Source: Cohnella abietis
Lineage (GTDB): Bacteria > Bacillota > Bacilli > Paenibacillales > Paenibacillaceae
Assembly (NCBI RefSeq): GCF_004295585.1
Contig: NZ_AP019400.1
Coordinates: 1,393,501 to 1,457,500, forward strand
DNA: 64,000 bases
Direction of reading: 5' to 3'
Part shown: piece by piece, positions 1-7,731 of the stretch
Layout: every line of letters starts with the position of its first letter
Numbering within the stretch: the stretch's first letter is position 1
Position numbers and translations under genes: made by a program
The notes under the pieces: model-generated
What the model saw: only the letters and a program-made list of their open reading frames with translations
The model's database searches: none
What the model was told of the DNA's origin: nothing

Positions 1-864
1 CGAAATGCCTCAGGTAATCGTACCGTAGGCGTTATTACAACATCGATTTCCGATTATATTTTCCCATCCATTGTTCGAGGTGTTGAATCGGCATTAAAGG
101 ATAAGGGCTATCGTCTACTGCTGTCCAGTACAGATAATCGTAAGGAACGTGAGCGTGAAAGCCTAGAAATGATGCTGAGTCATTCGGTTTGTGGTCTCAT
201 CGTAGAGCCAACGAAAAGTGCAGAGGGAAATCCTAATTTCGATAATTATCTTGCTATTGAGGATCATGGAATCCCGATGCTGATGATTAACGAGACTTAT
301 TCTGATCTGGACTGCCAGTCTGTGAGGGTGGATGACGATGCTGGCGGGCTAATGGCCGCGAATTATATGCTTGAGCTTGGGCACCGGCAGCTTGCTGGTT
401 TCTTTAAGACGGACGATTATCAAGGTGTACGGAGAATGAAGGGATTTATTCGTGCTTGCCGGGAACACAACCTTGCTTCTGAGGAAAGCACTATTGTTCG
501 TTATTCCACCGAGGATAAAGGGGAGCGTCCCCAAGCAATGCTACGCGAGCTTCTTCAGTCAGATACGCCGCCTACGGCAATCGTATGCTACAACGATCAA
601 TTAGCAGTCTCCCTGTTGGATACGATTAGGGAGCTTGGGCTGCGTGTGCCGGAGGATCTCTCCATTATCGGATATGACGATTCGTTCCTAGCGACAGCTA
701 CAGAAACTAAGCTAACGACGATAGAGCACCCAAAGTCAGCGTTGGGGGAACGAGCAGCGAATTTATTAATTATGCAATTGGAAAAGGGGCAGGCCCCGAC
801 GAGTAAAGAATCACTGTATCCTCCAAAGCTAATCATTCGACAATCTACGAGGGAGTTTAGATAA
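1..864 (+). CDS. araR: AraR-type arabinose repressor, C-terminal part (5' end outside window)
   Basis: The reading frame is open from base 1, so the N-terminal DNA-binding domain lies outside the window; 287 residues of a LacI/periplasmic-binding-protein-like sensor domain remain. Visible motifs include TVGVITTSISDYIFPSIVRG at the start of that domain, the CYNDQLA and SIIGYDD segments, and a TTIEHP motif near the end, typical of GntR/LacI chimeric AraR repressors. In Bacillus subtilis AraR represses arabinose genes until L-arabinose binds. The assignment is supported by the context: araD and araB follow directly, and two AraR-like operators sit in the gap. Other LacI/GalR-type sensors would look similar, so the name rests on both sequence and neighbours. 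Confidence 0.88.
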   Translation, partial: RNASGNRTVGVITTSISDYIFPSIVRGVESALKDKGYRLLLSSTDNRKERERESLEMMLSHSVCGLIVEPTKSAEGNPNFDNYLAIEDHGIPMLMINETYSDLDCQSVRVDDDAGGLMAANYMLELGHRQLAGFFKTDDYQGVRRMKGFIRACREHNLASEESTIVRYSTEDKGERPQAMLRELLQSDTPPTAIVCYNDQLAVSLLDTIRELGLRVPEDLSIIGYDDSFLATATETKLTTIEHPKSALGERAANLLIMQLEKGQAPTSKESLYPPKLIIRQSTREFR

Positions 865-872
865 TTTTTTTA

Positions 873-902
873 TCGACATACATGTACGTACAAGTATATA
901 AT
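873..902 (+). promoter_or_regulatory. Sigma-A-type promoter of araDB
   Basis: A TCGACA -35 element (873-878) and a perfect TATAAT -10 element (897-902) are separated by 18 bases. An AraR-like operator fills the spacer, so repressor binding should exclude RNA polymerase. Confidence 0.8.
880..895 (+). promoter_or_regulatory. AraR operator 1
   Basis: ACATGTACGTACAAGT matches the B. subtilis AraR consensus ATTTGTACGTACAAAT at 13 of 16 positions and is nearly palindromic. It lies between the -35 and -10 boxes of the araDB promoter. Confidence 0.85.
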
Positions 903-943
903 GTGGCTATAGAATTTAATTATATTCATGTTTTAATAGCTGT

Positions 944-959
944 TATTGCATGTACAAAG
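944..959 (+). promoter_or_regulatory. AraR operator 2 (weaker), overlapping the araD ribosome site
   Basis: The segment matches the AraR consensus at 11 of 16 positions, with a full GTACAAA half-site. Its centre is 64 bases from that of operator 1, about six helical turns, which would permit cooperative binding with looping as in the B. subtilis ara operon. It runs into the AAAGGAG of araD. Confidence 0.6.
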
Positions 960-970
960 GAGTGTTTCAC

Positions 971-1675
971 TTGTTGGAACAACTTAAGGGAGTCGTATGT
1001 CGAGCGAATGCCGAGCTTCCCAAATATGGTTTAGTGACATTTACTTGGGGGAATGTAAGTGGTTTTGATCGGGAGTCAGGATTGATGGTTATAAAGCCGA
1101 GCGGAGTACCTTATGAGGAACTGAAGCCAGAGCAGATGGTTGTTGTTAATTTAGATGGAGATGTTGTGGAAGGAGGTATGCGTCCGTCTTCAGATACTCC
1201 GACTCATCTGGTGCTTTATCGTTCTTTTCCGAATATCGGGGGCATTGTGCACACTCATTCTCCATGGGCAACGATTTGGTCTCAAGCGGGTCAAGGTATT
1301 CCGGATCTAGGTACGACTCAAGCTGATTATTTCTATGGAACGATTCCGTGTACAAGAGCAATGACCGATGAAGAAATCAGAGGGGCTTATGAAGCGGAAA
1401 CAGGCGAGGTTATCGTTGAAACATTCGAAGGCTTAAACCCAGATAGAGTTCCAGGTGTACTTGTGAATAGCCATGCTCCGTTTGCATGGGGCAAAGATGC
1501 AATGGATGCATTGCATAATGCCGTCGTGCTTGAAGAAGTTGCTAAGATGGCCTATCATACACGGCAATTAAATTCGGGTATACCTTCAATGAATCGGGTG
1601 CTCCTAGACAAGCATTATTTACGCAAGCACGGATCGAACGCCTATTATGGCCAGCCTGGAGACTCCAAGCACTAA
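971..1675 (+). CDS. araD: L-ribulose-5-phosphate 4-epimerase
   Basis: This cytoplasmic class-II-aldolase-fold enzyme converts L-ribulose 5-phosphate to D-xylulose 5-phosphate, the last step of arabinose catabolism. The 234 residues align with E. coli AraD end to end: the N-terminus [15 protein letters not shown], the metal-binding HTH pair (His94 and His96), and the C-terminal [11 protein letters not shown] and YYGQ. A TTG at 971 is chosen as start because AAAGGAG (956-962) lies eight bases upstream and the protein then begins exactly like the E. coli enzyme; the ATG at 950 lies upstream of the ribosome site and would overlap the operator. It is followed by araB, so an araDB operon is likely; araA is not in the window. 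Confidence 0.95.
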   Translation: MLEQLKGVVCRANAELPKYGLVTFTWGNVSGFDRESGLMVIKPSGVPYEELKPEQMVVVNLDGDVVEGGMRPSSDTPTHLVLYRSFPNIGGIVHTHSPWATIWSQAGQGIPDLGTTQADYFYGTIPCTRAMTDEEIRGAYEAETGEVIVETFEGLNPDRVPGVLVNSHAPFAWGKDAMDALHNAVVLEEVAKMAYHTRQLNSGIPSMNRVLLDKHYLRKHGSNAYYGQPGDSKH

Positions 1676-1729
1676 TGCATAATTTTTGAGCGGAAATAGA
1701 TGATCATTTAATTAACTAGGAGGCTTACT

Positions 1730-3403
1730 ATGAGCCAGAAATATGCGATCGGTGTGGATTATGGAACCCAGTCTGGGCGGGCGGTGCTTGTTGATTTGTC
1801 TAATGGTAGTGAGGTAGCGGATCACGTCACCCCTTATCCTCATGGTGTAATAGATGAAATTTTGCCTACCTCAGGCAAGCCATTGGAGCACGATTGGGCT
1901 TTGCAGCATCCAGACGATTACCTAGAGGTTCTTCGCTGTTCTGTTCCTGCAGTGCTCAAACAATCGGGAATTAATCCGTCTGATGTAATCGGGCTTGGAA
2001 TTGATTTTACAGCGTGTACGATGCTTCCTGTCGATGAGCAAGGTGTTCCTCTATGCTTGAAGCCGGAATGGAGAGATAATCCTCATGGCTGGGTTAAGCT
2101 ATGGAAGCATCATGCTGCTCAGGATGAGGCTGATCAATTAAATGCGATTGCTGCTGAGCGGGGAGAGAGGTTCCTTCCTCGTTACGGCGGTAAAATTTCA
2201 TCCGAATGGATGATCGCTAAAGTATGGCAGATTGTTAATGAAGCTCCTGATGTTTATGAGGCAACCGATTTGTTTACAGAGGCGGCCGATTGGGTAATCT
2301 CGCAGCTCACAGGTAATTTTGTGAGAAATAGCTGCACGGCAGGCTATAAGTCAATCTGGCACAAGCAGGACGGGTATCCAAGCAAAGAGTTCTTTAAAGC
2401 GTTGGACCCTCGTCTGGAAAATATTACAGAAACGAAGCTGCGTGGTGACATTGTCCCATTGGGTACAAAATCGGGTGAGCTTACAGCTGCAATGGCTGAG
2501 CTAACTGGATTGAATGCCGGTACGGCTATCGCTGTAGGCAACGTTGATGCGCATGCAGCTGTTCCAGCTGTCGGTGTCGTAACACCGGGTAAGCTTGTGA
2601 TGGCGATGGGAACTTCGATCTGCCATATGCTGCTTGGTACGGAGGAAGTTGAAGTCGAGGGCATGTGTGGAGTTGTAGAGGATGGAATTATCCCGGGATA
2701 TCTAGGTTACGAGGCAGGACAGTCTGCGGTAGGTGACATCTTTGAATGGTTCGTTGAGGAAGCTGTGCCCGCATACGTGAAGGAAGCCGCAGCTGCGGAT
2801 GGCGTAGGAGTTCATCAATGGCTGACGGAACGTGCGGGGGCGTATAAGCCGGGAGAAACGGGCTTGCTTGCACTAGATTGGTGGAATGGTAACCGTTCAG
2901 TCCTTGTAGATACTAACTTGACTGGTGTTATTGTCGGTTACAGCTTGCTGACTAAACCAGAAGAGGTATACCGGACTTTGCTAGAGTCGACTGCTTTTGG
3001 CACTCGTAAAATTATTGATGCGTTCCATAACAATGGAGTTCCGGTTGATGAGGTGTATGCATGCGGAGGTCTGCCTCAGCGTAACCATTTGCTCATGCAA
3101 ATCTATGCTGATGTCACAAATCGTGAAATAAAAATAGCAGACTCGAAGCAGACGCCTGCTATTGGAGCGGCCATGTTCGGAGCAGTGGCAGCTGGAAGTG
3201 CCAAAGGCGGTTATGACAACGTTGTTGATGCTGCTAAAGCAATGGCACGAGTCCGTGAGGAGACGTTTAAGCCAATTCCCGCAAATGTGGCGGTCTATGA
3301 GAAGCTGTATCAAGAATACAGCGAGCTCCACGATTACTTCGGACGTGGTGCTAACGATGTAATGAAACGACTCAAAGCACTTAAGGATGAAGCATCCCAT
3401 TAA
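1730..3403 (+). CDS. araB: Ribulokinase
   Basis: Ribulokinase phosphorylates L-ribulose with ATP, feeding AraD. The 557-residue product is a FGGY-family sugar kinase of usual length: the N-terminal [15 protein letters not shown] phosphate-binding motif, [15 protein letters not shown], a substrate-side [11 protein letters not shown] segment, and a C-terminal [19 protein letters not shown] signature before an AIGAAMFGA stretch. An AGGAGG (1718-1723) sits six bases before the ATG. The gene lies 54 bases after araD with no terminator between, so it should share the AraR-controlled promoter, and it ends in a clear terminator hairpin. Confidence 0.96.
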   Translation: MSQKYAIGVDYGTQSGRAVLVDLSNGSEVADHVTPYPHGVIDEILPTSGKPLEHDWALQHPDDYLEVLRCSVPAVLKQSGINPSDVIGLGIDFTACTMLPVDEQGVPLCLKPEWRDNPHGWVKLWKHHAAQDEADQLNAIAAERGERFLPRYGGKISSEWMIAKVWQIVNEAPDVYEATDLFTEAADWVISQLTGNFVRNSCTAGYKSIWHKQDGYPSKEFFKALDPRLENITETKLRGDIVPLGTKSGELTAAMAELTGLNAGTAIAVGNVDAHAAVPAVGVVTPGKLVMAMGTSICHMLLGTEEVEVEGMCGVVEDGIIPGYLGYEAGQSAVGDIFEWFVEEAVPAYVKEAAAADGVGVHQWLTERAGAYKPGETGLLALDWWNGNRSVLVDTNLTGVIVGYSLLTKPEEVYRTLLESTAFGTRKIIDAFHNNGVPVDEVYACGGLPQRNHLLMQIYADVTNREIKIADSKQTPAIGAAMFGAVAAGSAKGGYDNVVDAAKAMARVREETFKPIPANVAVYEKLYQEYSELHDYFGRGANDVMKRLKALKDEASH

Positions 3404-3417
3404 TAGATTAAATAATA

Positions 3418-3460
3418 GGCTAGCTCACATGTTGTTTTTTAACTTGTGGGCTAGTCTTTT
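3418..3460 (+). terminator. Rho-independent terminator of araDB
   Basis: An inverted repeat with arms near GGCTAGCTCACATGTT and AACTTGTGGGCTAGTC (a few G-U pairs) is followed by a TTTT run. Confidence 0.8.
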
Positions 3461-3528
3461 GTTATAAGATTTAAGTTCTTGTATGATACTGAGGTATAGA
3501 TGGTAAACAAAGGAAGGGGCTTGTCCGC

Positions 3529-4176
3529 ATGCGTCGTTCAACGGTTTTGAAAATAACGGCTGCAGTCATTATCGTCGCGGCATTGCTTTGGTTGGATTTC
3601 AAATATTTGAAGGTGAATCCAGAAACGATTCGTACATGGGTGCTGTCGTTCGGTTGGCTGGCACCTGTGCTTTATATTGGAATGTATATCGCTCGTCCAT
3701 TTATTTTGTTCCCAGCTTCGGTTATGTCTATGGCTGGCGGTTTGGCTTTTGGGACGGGGATGGGAATACTTTACACATTAGTTGGCGCAGTGACTGGGGC
3801 TGTACTATCTTTTTTGGTTGCAAGAAAGATAGGAGGGGGATTTTTTCGCGGAAGAGAAGATCCGAGGCTAGCGAAAATAGAAAGGGCGATGGAGAGGCGT
3901 GGATTTATGATGGTGCTTCTGTTAAGGATTGCGCCCTTTGTTCCCTTTGATTTGGTTAGCTATGCGGCAGGTGTAGCCCGGGTGCCGTTGCGGGCTTTTC
4001 TGCCCGCAACGTTCATTGGAACACTTCCCGGTACCTTTGCTTATAATTTCCTCGGCGCTAGCTTAACTAAGGGAAGCTGGCGTGAGTTTCTAATAGCAGG
4101 GTTTGTTTTTGCTATAGCGTTATCTGTTCCTTTTCTGCTGCGACGTAAGGTACAACGAGAGGTCGAGGATAGTTGA
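3529..4176 (+). CDS. TVP38/TMEM64 (VTT/DedA superfamily) membrane protein
   Basis: This is a 215-residue integral membrane protein. It has an N-terminal membrane segment (about residues 8-25), the conserved core beginning near ARPFILFPASVMSMAGG, and a second half with the RIAPFVPFDLVSYAAG and LPGTFAYNFLG motifs typical of the VTT domain; it ends in a short basic tail. Bacterial VTT/DedA proteins are linked to lipid scrambling and membrane homeostasis, but the role of this one cannot be stated from sequence. AAAGGAAGGGG lies about ten bases before the ATG. It is single, follows the araB terminator, and its stop is only three bases from the stop of the opposing collagen-like gene, with no terminator between. 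Confidence 0.85.
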   Translation: MRRSTVLKITAAVIIVAALLWLDFKYLKVNPETIRTWVLSFGWLAPVLYIGMYIARPFILFPASVMSMAGGLAFGTGMGILYTLVGAVTGAVLSFLVARKIGGGFFRGREDPRLAKIERAMERRGFMMVLLLRIAPFVPFDLVSYAAGVARVPLRAFLPATFIGTLPGTFAYNFLGASLTKGSWREFLIAGFVFAIALSVPFLLRRKVQREVEDS

Positions 4177-4179
4177 GTG

Positions 4180-5667
4180 TTATAAGGGAATTGGAATCGC
4201 TCCTGTAGAAGAATAATATAGATTCAACCCAACAATACTTCCCGGATCTGCTGGTGCATCTAGTAGTGTTTGAGGAATGACACGTCCGTTGTAACTAAGA
4301 GCGACTTCCGTATTTCCGCTGATAGGAATACCTGCAACGTTACTGATGAAGCCTATAGGCCCGAAATCAACAAGTCCGGTAGATGCGAGAGCTTGGCGAA
4401 TCGTAATCCCTGGGAAAAAGGGAATATAGTTCGTGTAATTGACTCTTGGAAATGCGGCTCCTCCGTTGATTGTTACGGTGATGAAAGCAGGTGCTGGTGG
4501 GATTGGTTGCGGTCCTGGAATCGGAATCGGAATGGGGATCGGTATAGGGATTGGAAACGGTCCAGGTCCAGGGAACGGAGGCCGCGGCGGCGGAAATGGT
4601 CCAGGTCCGGGTCCAGGTCCAGGGAATGGAGGCCGTGGAGGTGGAAATGGTCCAGGCCCGGGTCCAGGTCCGGGATGTGGCGGCCGTGGTGGCGGAAATG
4701 GCCCAGGTCCGGGTCCAGGTCCGGGATGTGGCGGCCGTGGTGGCGCTCCATGCCCTGGAGAGTGTGGTCGTGGAGGCATCGGGAAATTACCAGGTCCTCC
4801 CGGCCCACCGGGACCGCCAGGTCCAGGGAAGAAACCGCCTCCCGGCCCACCGGGACCGCCAGGTCCAGGGAAGAAACCGCCTCCCGGACCGCCGGGACCG
4901 CCAGGTCCAGGGAAGAAACCGCCGCCTGGTCCGCCGGGACCACCCGGTCCAGGGAAGAAACCGCCCCCTGGCCCACCGGGACCGCCAGGTCCAGGGAAGA
5001 AACCGCCACCCGGACCGCCGGGTCCGCCAGGTCCAGGGAAGAAGCCACCTCCCGGACCGCCAGGTCCAGGGAAGAAGCCACCTCCCGGCCCACCGGGTCC
5101 ACCAGGTCCGGGGAAGAAGCCACCTCCCGGACCGCCAGGACCACCAGGTCCAGGGAAGAAGCCACCTCCCGGCCCACCGGGTCCGCCAGGTCCAGGGAAG
5201 AAGCCACCTCCCGGACCACCAGGCCCGCCAGGCCCAGGGAAGAAACCGCCTCCCGGACCTCCAGGTCCGCCAGGTCCGGGGAAGAAACCACCACCCGGCC
5301 CACCGGGTCCGCCAGGCCCAGGGAAGAAGCCACCGCCCGGCCCGCCGGGTCCGCCAGGTCCAGGGAAGAAACCACCGCCGGGACCACCGCCGATCCCTCC
5401 AGGACCGCCCAGCAAGCCTCCGAGTAATCCGCGTTCTTCTGGGAATACCCACCATGGAATAGTTCTGATCTGGTCAGGCGCTTGTTCTTCGTTCTGATGT
5501 AAATGTACAATTTCACCTTTTGCCGACGCTTTATTTGTATTTTTACCGGATGCGGCTTTGGGTTTTGGTTGGGTGATTTGTATTTGGCGGGAAGAGAGCT
5601 TGGCTTTCGGATATGCCGCTGCTTTACGTAATAATGGCTTGGCATCCGTCGACCTTAATTTCGACAT
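4180..5667 (-). CDS. Collagen-like glycine/proline-rich repeat protein
   Basis: The 495-residue protein has a basic N-terminal region (about 1-60) without a signal peptide, then a PWWVFPEERGLLGG segment, then fourteen copies of a GGGFFPGPGGPGGP-type unit of 14 residues (one copy lacks three residues), then Pro/Gly/His/Arg-rich repeats and PIPIPIPIP. It ends in a compact domain of about 100 residues (ITVTINGGAAFPRVNYTNY onward) recalling a small beta-grasp-like fold. The start chosen is the ATG at 5667, preceded by AAAGGAGG; the upstream in-frame ATG has no such site. Proteins like this are often surface or spore associated, but that is inference. GC content is far above its neighbours because of the repeats. 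Confidence 0.75.
   Translation of the reverse strand: MSKLRSTDAKPLLRKAAAYPKAKLSSRQIQITQPKPKAASGKNTNKASAKGEIVHLHQNEEQAPDQIRTIPWWVFPEERGLLGGLLGGPGGIGGGPGGGFFPGPGGPGGPGGGFFPGPGGPGGPGGGFFPGPGGPGGPGGGFFPGPGGPGGPGGGFFPGPGGPGGPGGGFFPGPGGPGGPGGGFFPGPGGPGGPGGGFFPGPGGPGGGFFPGPGGPGGPGGGFFPGPGGPGGPGGGFFPGPGGPGGPGGGFFPGPGGPGGPGGGFFPGPGGPGGPGGGFFPGPGGPGGPGGPGNFPMPPRPHSPGHGAPPRPPHPGPGPGPGPFPPPRPPHPGPGPGPGPFPPPRPPFPGPGPGPGPFPPPRPPFPGPGPFPIPIPIPIPIPIPGPQPIPPAPAFITVTINGGAAFPRVNYTNYIPFFPGITIRQALASTGLVDFGPIGFISNVAGIPISGNTEVALSYNGRVIPQTLLDAPADPGSIVGLNLYYSSTGAIPIPL
4795..5385 (-). repeat. In-frame 42-bp tandem repeats of the collagen-like gene
   Basis: Fourteen copies of a 42-bp unit, recognisable on the plus strand by GGTCCAGGGAAGAA, encode the FFPGPGG-containing units. 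One copy (near 5046-5078) is 33 bp long and keeps the frame. Copies differ mainly at third positions, so the array is old enough to have drifted yet under protein-level selection. Confidence 0.9.
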
Positions 5668-5761
5668 CTTTGTTCCTCCTTTGCCCATGGGCATTTGACG
5701 ATTAATGCAGGATATGCGCCCACCCGAGTTCAGGTGCTTTAGACATAATAAGTGGAATAAT

Positions 5762-5776
5762 CGATACAAATTGTGT
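5762..5776 (-). promoter_or_regulatory. Possible copy of the polysaccharide-regulon palindrome upstream of the collagen-like gene
   Basis: GATACAAATTGTGTG matches the 15-bp palindrome GATACAAAATGTATC at 12 of 15 positions and lies about 95 bases upstream of the collagen-like start. This is weaker than the sites at 44-49 kb and may be chance. Confidence 0.3.
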
Positions 5777-5812
5777 GCCCCCCACTACTAACCAATCCCG
5801 GAACTGTTGCTC

Positions 5813-6300
5813 GAAAAAATCGTACAACACCCCACAAACGTGTTCTCCCAAAGCCCAGTTACTAGAAAAAATCGTACAACACCTGCCAATCGTGCCCCAT
5901 CCGAGACCCGTTGCTCGAAAAAATCGTACAACACCCCACAAACGTGTTCTCCCAAAGCCCAGTTACTAGAAAAAATCGTACAACACCTGCCAATCGTGCC
6001 CCATCCGAGACCCGTTGCTCGAAAAAATCGTACAACGCTCTCCAAGCGTGCTCCTTCATAGACTAGTTACTAGAAAAAATCGTACAACATCCAACAAACG
6101 TGCTCTCCCAAACCCTAGTTACTAGAAAAAATCGTACAACGCTCCCCAAGCGTGCTCCTTCATAGCCTAGTTACTAGAAAAAATCGTACAACACCAGCCA
6201 ATCGTGTCCCGTCATAGCCCTGTTGCTCGAAAAAATCGTACAACATCCCACAAACATGCTCTCCCAAACCCTAGTTACTAGAAAAAATCGTACAACGCCT
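5813..6300. repeat. Tandem array A: ten units of 52 bp
   Basis: The core GAAAAAATCGTACAAC recurs at about 5813, 5865, 5917, 5969, 6021, 6073, 6125, 6177, 6229 and 6281, always 52 bases apart. The flanks alternate between a few variants (GTTGCTC or GTTACTA before the core, CCACAAACGTG or GCCAATCGTG after it). Because 52 is not a multiple of three the apparent reading frames in it are not conserved proteins. It fills most of the 900-base gap between the collagen-like gene and the LacI regulator. Confidence 0.92.
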
Positions 6301-6412
6301 GCCCTGAAGCCAATCCCCCCACCAACAAACCTATATCCCCACCCGCCGTAGCCCATCCCTCCAATAAATCCCCCACAACGTGCAGCACCAACCCGAGCAC
6401 TACCAATAATAG

Positions 6413-6424
6413 TTAACCGGTTAA
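6413..6424. promoter_or_regulatory. Perfect palindrome, candidate LacI-family operator
   Basis: TTAACCGGTTAA is a perfect 12-bp palindrome with the central CG typical of LacI-family operators. It lies upstream of the LacI gene promoter and resembles the second site at 6498-6512. Confidence 0.5.
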
Positions 6425-6458
6425 ATTAAATAACCTCCAAATATCTTTTAAAATGGTA

Positions 6459-6487
6459 TTGTAATCGCTTTATTTCCATCATATAAT
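6459..6487 (+). promoter_or_regulatory. Promoter of the LacI regulator with embedded cre-like site
   Basis: TTGTAA (6459-6464) and TATAAT (6482-6487) are 17 bases apart. TGTAATCGCTTTAT (6460-6473) matches the CcpA cre consensus at 12 of 14 positions, so carbon catabolite control of the locus is plausible. Confidence 0.55.
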
Positions 6488-6497
6488 CCGTTTATAG

Positions 6498-6512
6498 GTT
6501 AAACGCTTAAAC
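6498..6512. promoter_or_regulatory. Candidate autoregulatory LacI operator
   Basis: GTTAAACGCTTAAAC is an imperfect palindrome (TTAA-N-CG-N-TTAA pattern) just downstream of the -10 box of the LacI gene, similar to TTAACCGGTTAA at 6413-6424. Confidence 0.5.
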
Positions 6513-6570
6513 AAAACCTCCACATATCATTTACACAACTAACGACCAATACTTGAAGCAGGTGACGAAG

Positions 6571-7599
6571 ATGAAACGCATTACGATTCGAGACGTGTCA
6601 GAAAGAGCGGGGGTTTCCACCGCAGCGGTGTCCTACGTGCTTAACGGGCGGGAGGGCAAAGTATCGCCGGATACGATCTTGAGGGTACGACGCGCAGCAG
6701 AAGAGCTTAATTACATTCCTGATTTCTCAGCACGAAGCTTAGCCAATAACAAATCGAAGCTAATAGGTGTTGTCATTCCTCAGACGGAGGAGCACAAGCA
6801 GCTGCTGCTGCAAAACCCATTTTACTCCGAGCTGATTTGTGGCATTGAAGCCCGGCTTCGACAATCTGGTTACCATATGATTCTATCTGGTGTTGAGAAA
6901 GGAGAGGGTTACCTCGATACCTCAATGCAGCGGAACCTCGACGGTGCGATCATTATGGGAATTTATCAGGAGAGCTTCTATGAGGATTTGAAAAAAGCGA
7001 GAATGCCAATAGTGCTAATCGACAGCTATGTGTATGACAGCCACTTTCATGTAGTAGGCATCGACGACGAGCTGGGTGGCTATTTGGCAACGAAGCATTT
7101 TATCGACAACGGTCATACGAATATTGCGCTAGTTACGGGAATGATTCGGAAGGACGGCGTTGTGGAGAAACGGTTTCTTGGTTACAAAAGGGCACTGAAG
7201 GAAGCGGGGTTATTTTATCATCCTGATCATGTTTTTGAGCACTCTGTCACTTACGAATTTGGGCAGGAGGCTGCCAAGCTAATTGTAGCGAAGTATCCAG
7301 AAATAACAGCCGTGTTCGCGACAAGTGATCTCATGGCAATGGGTGTCATGCAGGGATTAAGAGATGAGGGCAAGGTAGTGCCTCAGGACGTATCGGTTAT
7401 TGGATTTGACGACATAACGATTGCCCGTATGTGCACACCGCCCTTGACGACGATTATGCAGGACACGATTAACAGAGGAATTACTGCTGCGGATAGGTTA
7501 CTATCGGCGATTCATAATCCGGATGGAGGACTACCGCAGGAACCGACGATCATGCCACTTACTCTCGTAAATCGAGATACCGTACGCAAGCTGTCATAA
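6571..7599 (+). CDS. LacI-family transcriptional regulator
   Basis: The 342-residue protein begins with a LacI helix-turn-helix (ITIRDVSERAGVSTAAVSYVLNG within residues 4-27), followed by the hinge region and a periplasmic-binding-like sensor domain (GVVIPQTEE, GIDDELGGYLATKH, SVIGFDDITIARMCTPPLTT). The ATG at 6571 is preferred because AGGTG lies seven bases upstream and the protein then starts with the HTH; an upstream TTG exists. It probably responds to the oligosaccharide handled by the following transporter and GH31 genes and may bind the TTAA-CG-TTAA palindromes in its own promoter region. The ligand is not deducible from sequence. Confidence 0.9.
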   Translation: MKRITIRDVSERAGVSTAAVSYVLNGREGKVSPDTILRVRRAAEELNYIPDFSARSLANNKSKLIGVVIPQTEEHKQLLLQNPFYSELICGIEARLRQSGYHMILSGVEKGEGYLDTSMQRNLDGAIIMGIYQESFYEDLKKARMPIVLIDSYVYDSHFHVVGIDDELGGYLATKHFIDNGHTNIALVTGMIRKDGVVEKRFLGYKRALKEAGLFYHPDHVFEHSVTYEFGQEAAKLIVAKYPEITAVFATSDLMAMGVMQGLRDEGKVVPQDVSVIGFDDITIARMCTPPLTTIMQDTINRGITAADRLLSAIHNPDGGLPQEPTIMPLTLVNRDTVRKLS

Positions 7600-7603
7600 C
7601 GGT

Positions 7604-7617
7604 ATGTGGGGTGAATA
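7604..7617 (+). promoter_or_regulatory. 14-base motif shared with the GH31 leader
   Basis: ATGTGGGGTGAATA here is repeated exactly at 13264-13277, in the leaders of the importer gene and of the first GH31 gene. Function unknown; a shared regulatory or leader element is possible. Confidence 0.3.
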
Positions 7618-7731
7618 TTTTCAAAAGGTACATTACTTATAGGGGGTGATTGGGCTTAAGCATGAAGGGTGGCGCATAGTGGCTGTATTTAGAAAGAAAA
7701 GGTGCTCATCATTAATAAGGAGTGGGTTCAA

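Noticed and set aside
4439..5497. 352-codon plus-strand frame rich in PGKKPPPGPPG opposite the collagen-like gene
   Set aside because: It lacks a ribosome site and folded end domains, while the minus strand has AAAGGAGG, a compact C-terminal domain and a natural start.
5813..6300. CRISPR-like look of array A (and arrays B and C)
   Set aside because: The whole unit is conserved, including the parts between cores; there are no unique spacers, no leader and no cas genes in the window.
5702..6356. Several short frames in array A on both strands
   Set aside because: The 52-bp period shifts frame each unit, so the frames are by-products of the repeat.
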